Assembly (NCBI GenBank): GCA_023408815.1
Contig: JAEYJO010000057.1
Coordinates: 1-64,000 of the forward strand
From: Bacillota bacterium
GTDB lineage: Bacteria > Bacillota > Clostridia > Lachnospirales > Lachnospiraceae
Direction: 5' to 3'
Length of the DNA: 64,000 nucleotides
The notes under the pieces are model-generated. The model was not told the origin of the DNA and searched no databases. It saw only the letters and a program-made list of their open reading frames with translations. A program made the translations under genes and the position numbers. The first letter of the stretch is position 1. Each line of letters starts with the position of its first letter. Of this stretch, positions 8,825-17,888 are shown one piece after another.

Positions 8825-10420
8825 ATGACAACAAGTGAAATTCAAGTTTTAATCTCCATGGTACTTTACATGCTATGTATTATCAGTATCGGTCTTTTCT
8901 TTATGAAAAAGGCCAACAAGAACAGTGAAAATTATTTTCTTGGAGGCCGTTCCCTCGGTCCGTGGGTCGCTGCAATGAGCGCAGAGGCTTCCGATATGAG
9001 CGGCTGGCTTCTTATGGGACTTCCCGGTGTTGCATATTTCAGCGGTGTTGCCGACGCTGCGTGGACTGCAATCGGACTGGCTGCGGGAACCTATATCAAC
9101 TGGCTCATCGTTGCAAAGAGACTGAGACATTACTCTGCTGTGGCCAACGATGCAATAACCATTCCTGATTTTTTCAGCTTTCGCTATCATGAGGAAAAGA
9201 AGGTCATCATGATGATCGCCTCGCTTTTCATCCTCATCTTCTTTACCGTCTATGCCGCAAGCTGCTTTGTAACCTGCGGTAAATTATTCTCCAAGCTCTT
9301 CGGCGCTTCTTACCACTCCATGATGATTCTGGGCGCCTTATTCGTTATCATATATACATTTCTCGGCGGCTTCCTTGCAGAAAGCGCTTCCGACTTCATT
9401 CAAGCGGTGGTAATGATATGTGCTCTGGGTACGATACTTATTCTTGGTACGGTGAACGCGGGCGGTGTGGCTGCGGTCATTTCCAACGCGCAGAACATCG
9501 AAGGGTTTTTAAGTTTCTTTACGACGGCTTCACCTGCGTTAAATTCGGACGGAGTTCAGCAGGTTTCAGATGGAATAGCTTTATTCGGCGCTCCTGCCGC
9601 TTACGGCTTTTTGACTATAATATCCACGCTGTCATGGGGACTCGGTTACTTCGGTATGCCTCAGGTGCTTCTTCGCTTCATGGCCATCCGCAAAGCGGAA
9701 GAACTTAAAAAATCCAGGCGAATTGCTACTACCTGGGTGTTGATCTCTCTTTTCTGCGCCGTTTCCATAGGTGTTATCGGAAGAGTACTCTATCCTGCGG
9801 AAGAAGCGCTCTTAACCAGCAGCGGTGCGGAAAATGTATTTATTGTATTGTCACAGGGTATGCTTCCGCCGTTACTGGCAGGTATTGTTATGGCGGGGAT
9901 TCTTGCAGCTACTATCAGCTCTTCGGATTCCTATTTGTTAATTGCCGCTTCGGCTTTTTCTAAAAATATTTATCAGAGTATTATCAAAAAGGATGCTACC
10001 GACAAACAAGTAATGAAAATATCCCGCATTATTTTGATTGTGATATCTGTTATTGGTATGATAATTGCATTGGATGAGACAAGCATTATATTCAAAGTGG
10101 TTTCTTTTGCCTGGGCAGGCTTTGGCGCGACCTTTGGGCCGTTGCTTTTGTTCAGTCTTTTCTGGAAACGCACGACAAAGGAAGGTGCCGTCGCCGGTAT
10201 GCTGTCAGGCGGAATTATGGTATTTTTCTGGAATCTGGTGGTTAAGCCGTTTGGGAAGTCGCTTGGAGGAACGCTTGGAGGTGTCTTAGGAATTTATGAA
10301 CTTTTGCCGGCATTTTTGATTTCCTGCTTGTTTATCATAGTCTTTTCACTTATGAGTAAACAGCCTTCGGAAGAAATTATGAAAGAATTCGAATTGGCGA
10401 AAGCGGAAAGCCAGGTCTAA
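8825..10420 (+). CDS. putP: Sodium/proline symporter
   Basis: This is a sodium:solute symporter family protein of about 13 membrane helices. PutP-type motifs are clear: NYFLGGRSLGPWVAAMSAEASDMSGWLLMGLPG in the first helices (residues about 37-69), VPDFF-like TIPDFFSFRYHEEKK, GGFLAESASDFIQ, and WGLGYFGMPQVLLRFMA. The ASDMSGWL segment is the sodium/proline site region in PutP. Length (531) is slightly above the usual 490-510. It imports proline, as nutrient or osmoprotectant, using the sodium gradient. GAGGAGG lies six bases before the ATG, and a good promoter and a downstream terminator make it a single-gene unit. Confidence 0.92.
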   Translation: MTTSEIQVLISMVLYMLCIISIGLFFMKKANKNSENYFLGGRSLGPWVAAMSAEASDMSGWLLMGLPGVAYFSGVADAAWTAIGLAAGTYINWLIVAKRLRHYSAVANDAITIPDFFSFRYHEEKKVIMMIASLFILIFFTVYAASCFVTCGKLFSKLFGASYHSMMILGALFVIIYTFLGGFLAESASDFIQAVVMICALGTILILGTVNAGGVAAVISNAQNIEGFLSFFTTASPALNSDGVQQVSDGIALFGAPAAYGFLTIISTLSWGLGYFGMPQVLLRFMAIRKAEELKKSRRIATTWVLISLFCAVSIGVIGRVLYPAEEALLTSSGAENVFIVLSQGMLPPLLAGIVMAGILAATISSSDSYLLIAASAFSKNIYQSIIKKDATDKQVMKISRIILIVISVIGMIIALDETSIIFKVVSFAWAGFGATFGPLLLFSLFWKRTTKEGAVAGMLSGGIMVFFWNLVVKPFGKSLGGTLGGVLGIYELLPAFLISCLFIIVFSLMSKQPSEEIMKEFELAKAESQV

Positions 10421-10459
10421 CTGCAAATACAAGGGTTGATTATTTATTATAATAAATAT

Positions 10460-10504
10460 AAAAAAGAACATTCGCTGGAACCAGATGGCCGGATGTTCTT
10501 TTTT
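10460..10504. terminator. Terminator after putP
   Basis: AAAAAAGAACAT pairs with ATGTTCTTTTTT at the outer part, with a shorter inner CG pairing. The T run makes it a strong terminator for the symporter, and the A run makes it usable in the other direction too. Confidence 0.85.
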
Positions 10505-10570
10505 GACCTATGAATATTTCCATTATACTCCTATACATTAGGTTAAAAAAGTGCATGAACTTCATAATAA

Positions 10571-10744
10571 TTATAAAGTTAAGCGCATATAAATAACATC
10601 GTCCATGGGATTATCATAATAAGGCAGGATTTCTTCAAAACCGTACTTCCGGTATAGGTGGATGGCACTTTGGAAAGGTTCTATGGTGTCCAGAACAATT
10701 TCCCGATAGCCGTCTTTTCGTGCCCGATCTATAAGGTTTTCCAA
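10571..10744 (-). pseudogene. GNAT acetyltransferase C-terminal remnant
   Basis: On the minus strand a 57-codon frame encodes the typical last third of a GNAT N-acetyltransferase. It contains LDTIEPFQSAIHLYRKYGF, which is the helix-loop-helix after the acetyl-CoA site, and ends YMRLTL. Stop codons lie directly upstream of the first Leu codon in the same frame. The conserved acetyl-CoA-binding Q/RxxGxG/A segment is absent, and no start or ribosome site is present. Two terminators flank it. It is best read as a decayed gene that lost its 5' two thirds. Confidence 0.75.
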
Positions 10745-10761
10745 TTATTATAAGCTATAGC

Positions 10762-10807
10762 AAAACCCGTTTCAATTAGTACATTTAAACTAAATGAAAC
10801 GGGTTTT
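10762..10807 (-). terminator. Terminator after tpiA
   Basis: AAAACCCGTTTCA (10762-10774) pairs perfectly with TGAAACGGGTTTT (10795-10807). It lies 26 bp past the tpiA stop and ends the glycolytic operon. Confidence 0.8.
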
Positions 10808-10832
10808 GAGTTATGCATAATTATTGGTATAA

Positions 10833-11582
10833 TTATTTGTAATTTACGATTTTTCCGAAGTCAGGCTTCAAAGCTGCGCCGCCAACTAAGCCGCCGTCGA
10901 TATCCGGCTGTGCGAATAACTCGGCTGCGCTGGAAGCGGATACAGAACCGCCATACTGGATGCGGATTGCTGCTGCTGTAGCGTCATCATAAATTTCTGC
11001 GATACAGTCACGGATAGCCTTGCATACTTCCTGAGCCTGCTCCGTAGTCGCAACCTTACCGGTGCCGATTGCCCAGATGGGTTCGTAAGCGATAACAGAG
11101 GAAGCTGCCTGAGCTGCCGTCACGTTTAAGAAAGCGATCTTAATCTGCTGACGAATCCAATCGATAGTGATACCCTGCTCTCTCTGTGTCAAGCTCTCTC
11201 CGCAGCAAACGATGGGCGTAATGCCATGCTCGAATGCTTTCAATACTTTTTTATTTACGGTTTCGTCTGTTTCAGCAAAATATTCTCTTCTTTCGGAATG
11301 TCCGATGATTACATACTTCACACCTACATCCGTCAGCATCTTCGGAGAAATCTCTCCCGTATAAGCGCCGCTTTCTTCATAGTACATATTCTCAGCGCCG
11401 ATGTGGATATTGGAGCCTTTTGCAGCCTCCATAGCGGGAATGATATCGATAGCCGGTACGCAGAATACTACGTCAGCATCTTCCGTAGCTACCAAAGGTT
11501 TCAATGTGTTTACTAATTCTACAGCCTCACTGGGAGTCATGTTCATTTTCCAGTTGCCGGCGATAATTTTTTTTCTTGCCAT
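10833..11582 (-). CDS. tpiA: Triosephosphate isomerase
   Basis: This enzyme interconverts dihydroxyacetone phosphate and glyceraldehyde-3-phosphate in glycolysis. Visible motifs are the N-terminal IIAGNWKMN with catalytic Lys, the His of VIIGHSERRE, the catalytic loop AYEPIWAIGTGKVAT with Glu, and the phosphate-binding YGGSVS and GGLVGGAALKP. At 249 residues it is full length. AGGAG precedes the ATG. It is the last gene of gap-pgk-tpiA and starts 21 bp after pgk. Confidence 0.98.
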   Translation of the reverse strand: MARKKIIAGNWKMNMTPSEAVELVNTLKPLVATEDADVVFCVPAIDIIPAMEAAKGSNIHIGAENMYYEESGAYTGEISPKMLTDVGVKYVIIGHSERREYFAETDETVNKKVLKAFEHGITPIVCCGESLTQREQGITIDWIRQQIKIAFLNVTAAQAASSVIAYEPIWAIGTGKVATTEQAQEVCKAIRDCIAEIYDDATAAAIRIQYGGSVSASSAAELFAQPDIDGGLVGGAALKPDFGKIVNYK

Positions 11583-11603
11583 TTTTGTTAGTCTCCTAAT
11601 TTT

Positions 11604-12812
11604 TTATTTGTCATTTGCTGCTGCAACACCCGGAAGCTCTTTTCCTTCGAGGAATTCTAAGGATGCGCCGCCGCCAGTGGAAATGTGAGTCATCTTGCTG
11701 CCAAAGCCAAGTTGATTAACTGCCGCTGCAGAATCGCCGCCGCCGATAATCGTGGTCGCATCTGTCTCTGCGAGAGATTTCGCTACCGCAATCGTGCCTT
11801 TTGCAAGGACAGGATTCTCGAATACGCCCATAGGTCCGTTCCAAACAACAGTTTTAGCAGATTTAACAGCCTCTGCATAGGTTACCGCTGTCTTTGTTCC
11901 GATATCAAGGCCTTCTTTATCTGCAGGAATATCTTCGGAAGCCACTACGGCTACCTCGATTTCAGCATCGATAGGATTCGGGAAAGAAGATGCGATCGTG
12001 GTATCTTCAGGAAGAAGAAGTTTCTTACCAAGCTTCTGCGCTTTGTCCATCATCTCTTTACAGTAATCGAGCTTCTCGAGATCTACTAAAGAATTACCTA
12101 CTTCGTAGCCCTTCGCCTTTAAGAAAGTAAACGCCATACCGCCGCCGATAATAAGGGTATCGCATTTCTCTAACAGGTTAGAGATAACATTGAGCTTGTC
12201 AGCAACCTTTGCACCGCCGAGAATAGCTACGAAAGGTCTTTCCGGATTCTCAACAGCATTTCCTAAGAATTCGATTTCTTTCTGCATTAAGTAACCAACT
12301 ACCGCTGTATCTACCAGACTTGCTACACCAACATTGGAGCAGTGTGCTCTATGAGCAGTACCGAAAGCATCGTTTACGAAAACATCACAAATAGAAGCCA
12401 GCTCCTTGGAAAAAGCTTCTCCATTCTTCGTCTCTTCCGCTCTGTAACGAGTATTCTCAAGAAGGATTACATCTCCGTCCTTCATCGCTTCTACAGCTGC
12501 TTTTGCGTTAGGACCAACCACTTCGGGATCTGCCGCAAATTTTACTTCCTGACCGAGCAATTCGGATAATTTTATAGCGACCGATGCTAGGGATAATTCC
12601 GGCTTCGGTTCTCCCTTAGGTTTTCCAAGATGTGAACAAAGAATAACCTTTCCGCCATCAGCAATTAATTTCTTAATGGTAGGAAGCGCTGCTGTCAAAC
12701 GGTTTATATCCGTAATAACGCCTTCCTTGAGTGGAACATTGAAATCGCATCTGCAAAGAACGCGTTTGCCATTAACGTTGATATCATCCACCGATTTTTT
12801 GTTTAATCCCAT
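11604..12812 (-). CDS. pgk: Phosphoglycerate kinase
   Basis: This enzyme transfers phosphate from 1,3-bisphosphoglycerate to ADP, the first ATP-yielding step of lower glycolysis. RCDFNVPLKEG, LCSHLGKPKGE, LLENTRYRAEE, ILGGAKVADK, and the C-terminal IIGGGDSAAAVNQLGF and HISTGGGASLEFLEG are all present. The ATG at 12812 has GGAGG eight bases upstream and gives 402 residues. A longer reading would place the ribosome site inside the protein. A hairpin in the gap-pgk gap may balance expression. Confidence 0.98.
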   Translation of the reverse strand: MGLNKKSVDDINVNGKRVLCRCDFNVPLKEGVITDINRLTAALPTIKKLIADGGKVILCSHLGKPKGEPKPELSLASVAIKLSELLGQEVKFAADPEVVGPNAKAAVEAMKDGDVILLENTRYRAEETKNGEAFSKELASICDVFVNDAFGTAHRAHCSNVGVASLVDTAVVGYLMQKEIEFLGNAVENPERPFVAILGGAKVADKLNVISNLLEKCDTLIIGGGMAFTFLKAKGYEVGNSLVDLEKLDYCKEMMDKAQKLGKKLLLPEDTTIASSFPNPIDAEIEVAVVASEDIPADKEGLDIGTKTAVTYAEAVKSAKTVVWNGPMGVFENPVLAKGTIAVAKSLAETDATTIIGGGDSAAAVNQLGFGSKMTHISTGGGASLEFLEGKELPGVAAANDK

Positions 12813-12843
12813 AATGATTTCCTCCATATTAATATAATTATTA

Positions 12844-12872
12844 AAAGGTCCGGTCCATAAGACCGGACCTTT
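12844..12872 (-). terminator. Intercistronic hairpin between gap and pgk
   Basis: AAAGGTCCGGTC and GACCGGACCTTT form a perfect 12-bp stem with a 5-base loop in the 93-bp gap between the two genes. Four Ts follow on the minus strand. No separate pgk promoter is evident, so it is probably a partial terminator or an mRNA-stability or processing stem. Confidence 0.7.
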
Positions 12873-12905
12873 ATAGGTCTTTAAATACAGTTCACCGCTA
12901 TATAA

Positions 12906-13907
12906 TTAGCCTAATTCAGCGAAGTATTTGATTGTACGAACCATCTGAGATACATAGCTGTTCTCGTTGTCATACCAAGCTACAACCTGAACAAGATTGT
13001 CGGAACCAACCATCGTCTGGGTAGCATCGAAGATAGAACCGAATGTGCTGCCGATAACATCGCTGGATACGATTTCATCTGTATTATAGGCGAAGGACTC
13101 AGTAGCTGCTGCTTTCATAGCTGCATTGATTTCATCTTTCGTTACGGACTTCTCTACAGTTGCAACTAAGATTGTAGTAGAACCTGTAGGGGTGGGTACA
13201 CGCTGTGCAGAACCGATCAATTTGCCGTTCAAATCAGGAATAACCAAACCGATTGCTTTTGCTGCACCGGTAGAGTTAGGAACGATGTTGCAAGCGCCTG
13301 CACGGCTTCTTCTCTTATCGCCTTTTCTCTGCGGTCCGTCGAGGATCATCTGGTCACCGGTGTAAGCATGAACAGTTGTCATGATACCGGATTTGATTGT
13401 AGCAAGGTCATTTAACGCTTTTGCCATAGGAGCTAAGCAGTTCGTTGTACAAGAAGCAGCGGAAATAACCGTATCTTCTTTTGTCAATGACTCGTGGTTT
13501 ACATTGTAAACGACTGTAGGAAGGTCATTTCCTGCCGGAGCAGAGATAACAACTTTCTTAGCACCTGCTGTAAGATGAGCGGATGCTTTGTCTTTGGAAG
13601 TATAGAAACCTGTACACTCAAGCACTACGTCTACGTCCAATTCTCCCCAAGGAAGTTCTGCTGCATTAGCCTTTGCATAGATTGTAATTTTCTTTCCGTT
13701 TACGGAAATGGAATCCTCACCGTACTCTACAGCGCTTGCATATTTGTAATTGCCCTGAGCTGTATCATATTTCAATAAATGAGCGAGCATTTCAGGACTT
13801 GTTAAGTCATTGATTGCTACCACTTCATAACCTTCTGCATCAAACATCTGTCTGAATGCGAGACGGCCAATACGACCAAAACCATTAATTGCTACTTTTA
13901 CTGCCAT
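12906..13907 (-). CDS. gap: Glyceraldehyde-3-phosphate dehydrogenase
   Basis: This NAD-dependent glycolytic enzyme forms 1,3-bisphosphoglycerate. The Rossmann motif INGFGRIGRLAFRQ is at the N-terminus. The catalytic Cys lies in SAASCTTNCLAP near residue 153, with the catalytic His in TTVHAYTGDQ. NIVPNSTGAAKA and WYDNENSY near the C-terminus are typical. Length (333) is standard. It is the first and probably most strongly expressed gene of the operon, with AGGAGG before the ATG and its own promoter. Confidence 0.98.
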   Translation of the reverse strand: MAVKVAINGFGRIGRLAFRQMFDAEGYEVVAINDLTSPEMLAHLLKYDTAQGNYKYASAVEYGEDSISVNGKKITIYAKANAAELPWGELDVDVVLECTGFYTSKDKASAHLTAGAKKVVISAPAGNDLPTVVYNVNHESLTKEDTVISAASCTTNCLAPMAKALNDLATIKSGIMTTVHAYTGDQMILDGPQRKGDKRRSRAGACNIVPNSTGAAKAIGLVIPDLNGKLIGSAQRVPTPTGSTTILVATVEKSVTKDEINAAMKAAATESFAYNTDEIVSSDVIGSTFGSIFDATQTMVGSDNLVQVVAWYDNENSYVSQMVRTIKYFAELG

Positions 13908-13942
13908 TTTAGATTCCTCCTAAAAATGTATTTGTTTATATT

Positions 13943-13971
13943 ATTTTGCAATCTAACTAACTGATTGTCAA
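13943..13971 (-). promoter_or_regulatory. Promoter of gap-pgk-tpiA
   Basis: On the minus strand a consensus TTGACA (13966-13971) is 17 bases from CAAAAT (13943-13948). No clear operator palindrome is visible nearby. The 294-bp gap to the divergent histidinol phosphatase gene otherwise holds only A/T-rich DNA with two TATAAT-like boxes facing right near 14081 and 14103. Confidence 0.55.
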
Positions 13972-14201
13972 AATTTTATCAGCACGTCTATTTTACCTAA
14001 TTTGTCCCAATAATTCAAGTCGTAATTAGAAAATATTTCTTTTTTGTTTGTTTTTTAATAGTTTACTTGCATTTCTTAAGTATAATTGGCGGAAATGCTA
14101 AATATAATTCCGGCGTTGCCTTTTCCTTCCATTTCCTTTAAACTCTACTTATAAACATAAATTTTTCACCAAGCGCACAACTATCAAGAAAGGATCTGCA
14201 T

Positions 14202-15020
14202 ATGGCTGTTTTATCCGATTATCATTTACACTCCTCTTTCTCAGGGGATTCCGATGCACCCATGGAAACCATGATAGAAAGGGCTGTTTCTCTGGGCATG
14301 AAAAACATGTGCTTTACCGAGCATATGGACATAGATTACGTCTATGTAAAAGATGAGGATACCGGCATGTTCGACTTAAATACCGATTCCTATCTGTTCG
14401 ACCTGATTAAATACAAAGAAAAATACGCGGACAAAATTAATATATATTTCGGCGTAGAGCTTGGCCTGCAGTCACATTTGGCAAGGGACTTGTCCAAGTA
14501 TGTGAAGGAATACGATTTCGATTTCGTAATAGGCTCCTCACATCTTTGCAACAGAAAGGACCCTTATTTTCCCTACTTCTACGAAGGCAGACCTGAAGAA
14601 GAGGCTTACCGCGAGTATTTTTCTTCCATACTGGACAACCTGAAGGTATTCCAGAACTTCGATGTGTACGGTCACCTGGATTACGTTGTCCGTTACGGTC
14701 CCAACCGGGACAAGAATTATTCTTATGAAAAATATAAAGATGTCCTGGATTCCATCCTCCAAAAACTGATCGATATGGAAAAAGGTATCGAAGTCAACAC
14801 CGGCGGCGTTTCCTATGGGTTGAAAGAGTTAAATCCCTGCACCGGCGTCCTTAAGCGTTATCGGGAGCTCGGCGGAGAAATCATCACCATAGGCTCCGAC
14901 GCACATTCTCCTGACCGCATCCTGAAGGATTTTGACCGCGCCGCAGATATCTTAAAGACATGCGGTTACAAATACTATACTATTTTTGCGAAGCGGATGC
15001 CCGAATTCGTAAGGCTATAA
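14202..15020 (+). CDS. hisJ: Histidinol-phosphatase, PHP family
   Basis: This PHP-domain metal enzyme should dephosphorylate histidinol phosphate, the penultimate step of histidine synthesis. Metal-ligand motifs are visible: DYHLHSSFSGD (residues about 6-16), CFTEHMD, GVELGL, VIGSSHLC, YGHLDYV and GSDAHSPD near the C-terminus. Length (272) fits HisJ/HisK. AAAGGA lies seven bases before the ATG. No other his genes are in the window, so a different phosphoester substrate cannot be excluded. Confidence 0.88.
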   Translation: MAVLSDYHLHSSFSGDSDAPMETMIERAVSLGMKNMCFTEHMDIDYVYVKDEDTGMFDLNTDSYLFDLIKYKEKYADKINIYFGVELGLQSHLARDLSKYVKEYDFDFVIGSSHLCNRKDPYFPYFYEGRPEEEAYREYFSSILDNLKVFQNFDVYGHLDYVVRYGPNRDKNYSYEKYKDVLDSILQKLIDMEKGIEVNTGGVSYGLKELNPCTGVLKRYRELGGEIITIGSDAHSPDRILKDFDRAADILKTCGYKYYTIFAKRMPEFVRL

Positions 15021-15026
15021 ACATTA

Positions 15027-16103
15027 TCAGATGATAGTGCCTCCGCCGAGAACATAGTCCTCTTCATAGAACACCACAGCCTGTCCCGGCGTCACAGCCC
15101 GGACGGGCTCTTCAAAGCTGCATTTTATTTCATCCTCCCCGATCCGTTCTATAAAACAGGGAGCGCCTTTATGAGCATATCTGATCTTCGCCGTCACTCT
15201 TCTTCCTTCCGGTAAAGCTTCCATTCCCATATAATTAATATGATTACAGATCAATTCCTTCGAAAAAACATCCTCATGTTCTCCGATGATTACCTCTCCC
15301 GTCTCCGGCAATATTTTCGTAACGAATACCGGATGACCCATAGCGAGATTAAGTCCCTTTCTCTGCCCCACCGTATAATGGGTAATTCCTTTGTGCTGTC
15401 CTAAAACTTCCCCTTTTACCGAGATGAAATTACCCGGTTCCGGTACTCTGTCCTTGGCTTCTCTGTCGATGAATCCTGCATAGTCGTTATCCGGGATAAA
15501 GCATATCTCCTGACTGTCCGGCTTATGAGCAACCGGCAGTCCCAATTGCTTTGCAATCTGCCTGATTTCATCCTTTACATAGGCCCCCACCGGCATAAGT
15601 GTGTGAGCCAGCTGATACTGGGTAAGGTTATAAAGAGCATAGGTCTGGTCTTTAGCCGCCGTCACTGAATTACAGATAGCGAATCTGCCGTTTGCAAGCT
15701 TTGCTATCCGCGCATAATGCCCGGTGGCTATATAGTCTGCTCCAATATCCATGCTTCTTTTTAGAAGAGATTCCCATTTTACATAACGATTGCATGCAAT
15801 ACAAGGGTTAGGGGTTCTTCCATGAAGATATTCCTCCACGAAATAATCAGTTACCTTCTCCTTGAACTCCTGCTTGAAATTCATTACATAATAAGGAATC
15901 CCGAGAAACTGAGCCACTCTTCTCGCGTCATCTACCGCGGTCAGTCCGCAGCAGCCGCCATTCTCCTCCCGTTCTCCTTCTTCCTCATCCTGCCATATCT
16001 GCATAGTCACGCCGATGACATCATACCCTTCTTCTTTTAACAAATAGGCAGCCACGGAGGAGTCCACACCTCCTGACATGCCTACCACTACTTTCTTTTT
16101 CAT
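15027..16103 (-). CDS. mnmA: tRNA-specific 2-thiouridylase
   Basis: This enzyme thiolates U34 of Lys, Glu and Gln tRNAs using ATP and sulfur passed from a cysteine desulfurase. It has the PP-loop VGMSGGVDSSVAAYLL, catalytic Cys in TPNPCIACNRYVKW, the second Cys in SQEICFIPD, and TGHYARI. Length (358) is typical. It is the last gene of nifS-iscU-mnmA, three bases after iscU, which fits sulfur delivery within one operon. It converges with hisJ with only six bases between stops. Confidence 0.97.
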   Translation of the reverse strand: MKKKVVVGMSGGVDSSVAAYLLKEEGYDVIGVTMQIWQDEEEGEREENGGCCGLTAVDDARRVAQFLGIPYYVMNFKQEFKEKVTDYFVEEYLHGRTPNPCIACNRYVKWESLLKRSMDIGADYIATGHYARIAKLANGRFAICNSVTAAKDQTYALYNLTQYQLAHTLMPVGAYVKDEIRQIAKQLGLPVAHKPDSQEICFIPDNDYAGFIDREAKDRVPEPGNFISVKGEVLGQHKGITHYTVGQRKGLNLAMGHPVFVTKILPETGEVIIGEHEDVFSKELICNHINYMGMEALPEGRRVTAKIRYAHKGAPCFIERIGEDEIKCSFEEPVRAVTPGQAVVFYEEDYVLGGGTII

Positions 16104-16106
16104 GAA

Positions 16107-16550
16107 TTAATATTCTTCCTCTTCCGCTTCTTCCCCTTCGTGGATATCGGATTTGGGCTTTACTAAGCCATCGATCACAATACCGTGCTTCCCGGCGTAA
16201 TCCCATAGTGCGGCATGAATCGCCTCCTCCGCAAGCAAAGAGCAGTGTACCTTAACCGGCGGCAGCCCGTCAAGAGCTTCCATTACCGCTTTGTTCGTTA
16301 CAAGTAAGGCTTCCTGTACGCTTTTTCCCTTTACTAACTCCGTCGCCATACTGCTGGTCGCAACAGCGGCACCGCAGCCGAAGGTCTTGAATTTACAGTC
16401 TTTTATGATTCCATCGTCGTCGATGTCCAGATACATACGCATGATATCCCCGCACTTCGCGTTTCCTACCGTGCCGACACCGCTGGCATTTTCTATTTCA
16501 CCCACGTTGCGCGGATGCTCAAAATGGTCCATTACCTTTTCCGTATACAT
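16107..16550 (-). CDS. iscU: Fe-S cluster scaffold protein IscU/NifU-like
   Basis: The protein assembles Fe-S clusters from iron and desulfurase-derived sulfur. Three ligand Cys are visible: GNAKCGDIMRMYLDI, FKTFGCGAAVATSS and VKVHCSLLAEEAI. The start MYTEKVMDHFEHPRNVGEIE is typical. The C-terminus ends in an acidic tail (EGEEAEEEEY), which is common in Clostridia. It lies between nifS and mnmA with short gaps and an AGGAGGAAT ribosome site. Confidence 0.95.
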   Translation of the reverse strand: MYTEKVMDHFEHPRNVGEIENASGVGTVGNAKCGDIMRMYLDIDDDGIIKDCKFKTFGCGAAVATSSMATELVKGKSVQEALLVTNKAVMEALDGLPPVKVHCSLLAEEAIHAALWDYAGKHGIVIDGLVKPKSDIHEGEEAEEEEY

Positions 16551-16572
16551 GCTTATTCCTCCAAAATTTATC

Positions 16573-17757
16573 TTACTTCTTCTGCTTCTTTATGAAGTCT
16601 TCATATAGAGGCGACATTTTTCTCAATTTATCTACAATTTCTTTTATCGCATCTATTACCGCATCCATCTCTTCTATGGTGTTCTCCTCGCTCACCGTTA
16701 ACCTGAGAGAGCCGTGTGCAATCTCATGAGGCAGCCCGATAGCCAAAAGCACATGGGAGGGATCCAAAGAACCGGAGGTACATGCCGAACCGCTGGAAGC
16801 GCAGATTCCCTTCATATCCAGCATGATAAGAAGAGACTCTCCTTCGATAAACCGGAAGCTGTAATTCACATTATTAGGCAGACGTCTTACACCGTCACCG
16901 TTCAGTCTGCAATGAGGGACTTCCTCTTCAATTCTTTTTATCAAATAATCGCGAAGCTCCCTTTGCTTTGCCGCACTTTCCTCCATGCGCAAAAAGGACA
17001 GCTCCACAGCTTTACCCATTCCGACTATGCCCGTTACGTTCTCTGTTCCTGCGCGCCTGCCTCGTTCCTGCTGGCCGCCGTGGATAAAGGAACGAATCTT
17101 GATGCCCGTGCGGATATAGAGAAAACCGATTCCTTTCGGCCCATGGAATTTATGACCGCTGGCACTGAGCATATCTATGTTCATCTCGTCCACATCGATG
17201 GGCACATGAGCATATGCCTGCACTGCATCCGTATGGAAAAGAACGCCGTGAGCCTTGGCGATCGCACCGATTTCCTTAATGGGCTGTACCGTCCCAATTT
17301 CGTTATTGGCAAACATGACGGAAATCAAAACCGTATCCGGCCTTATGGCTTTTTCCAGTTCATCCAGCTTGACGATTCCGTTTTCATCCACGTCCACATA
17401 GGATATCTCATAACCCTGCTTTTCCAGATAACTGCATGTATGCAGTATCGCATGGTGCTCTATCTTGGAGGTAATAATATGTTTTCCCTTCGCCTCATAG
17501 GCCTGAGCGGTGGCAATGAGCGCCCAGTTGTCCGATTCCGAGCCGCCGCCGGTAAAATAAATCTCATTGTTCTTCGCACCCAGACTGGAGGCTATGCGCT
17601 CTCTCACCTTCGTTACAGCCTCCTTGGCCGTTGCTCCGATGGAATAGATACTGCTGGGATTCCCGTAATTCTCTGTGAAATAAGGCAGCATCTCGTTTAC
17701 TACCTCGGATGCCGTTTTGGTGGTAGCAGCATTATCTAAATATATCAATTTTTGCAT
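16573..17757 (-). CDS. nifS: Cysteine desulfurase
   Basis: This PLP enzyme takes sulfur from cysteine for Fe-S clusters and tRNA thiolation. Motifs: IYLDNAATTKTASEV at the N-terminus, PLP Lys in SASGHKFHGPKGIGFLY, the catalytic Cys loop GSACTSGSLDPSHVL near residue 325, and HGSLRLTVSEEN. The ATG at 17757 has AGGAG seven bases upstream; an upstream ATG in the same frame would bury this site. It heads the nifS-iscU-mnmA operon behind a consensus promoter. No IscR-type regulator is adjacent. Confidence 0.96.
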   Translation of the reverse strand: MQKLIYLDNAATTKTASEVVNEMLPYFTENYGNPSSIYSIGATAKEAVTKVRERIASSLGAKNNEIYFTGGGSESDNWALIATAQAYEAKGKHIITSKIEHHAILHTCSYLEKQGYEISYVDVDENGIVKLDELEKAIRPDTVLISVMFANNEIGTVQPIKEIGAIAKAHGVLFHTDAVQAYAHVPIDVDEMNIDMLSASGHKFHGPKGIGFLYIRTGIKIRSFIHGGQQERGRRAGTENVTGIVGMGKAVELSFLRMEESAAKQRELRDYLIKRIEEEVPHCRLNGDGVRRLPNNVNYSFRFIEGESLLIMLDMKGICASSGSACTSGSLDPSHVLLAIGLPHEIAHGSLRLTVSEENTIEEMDAVIDAIKEIVDKLRKMSPLYEDFIKKQKK

Positions 17758-17809
17758 TTTTTCGCTCCTCATTTAATTCCTACTAACCCGCTACGGATTC
17801 AGTAATTTC

Positions 17810-17838
17810 ACTATATCACTCCTCTTATGTTCTGTCAA
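17810..17838 (-). promoter_or_regulatory. Sigma-A promoter of nifS-iscU-mnmA
   Basis: A perfect TTGACA (17833-17838) and TATAGT (17810-17815) are exactly 17 bases apart on the minus strand. The divergent flippase gene starts about 50 bp beyond it. Confidence 0.75.
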
Positions 17839-17888
17839 TAAATCAAATTGCATATAATTATAAACAAACTCCCCCTTTAAGGTAATAC

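Noticed and set aside
16714..17739. A 341-codon plus-strand frame
   Set aside because: It lies entirely opposite nifS, has no ribosome site and no family pattern; it is an antisense shadow.
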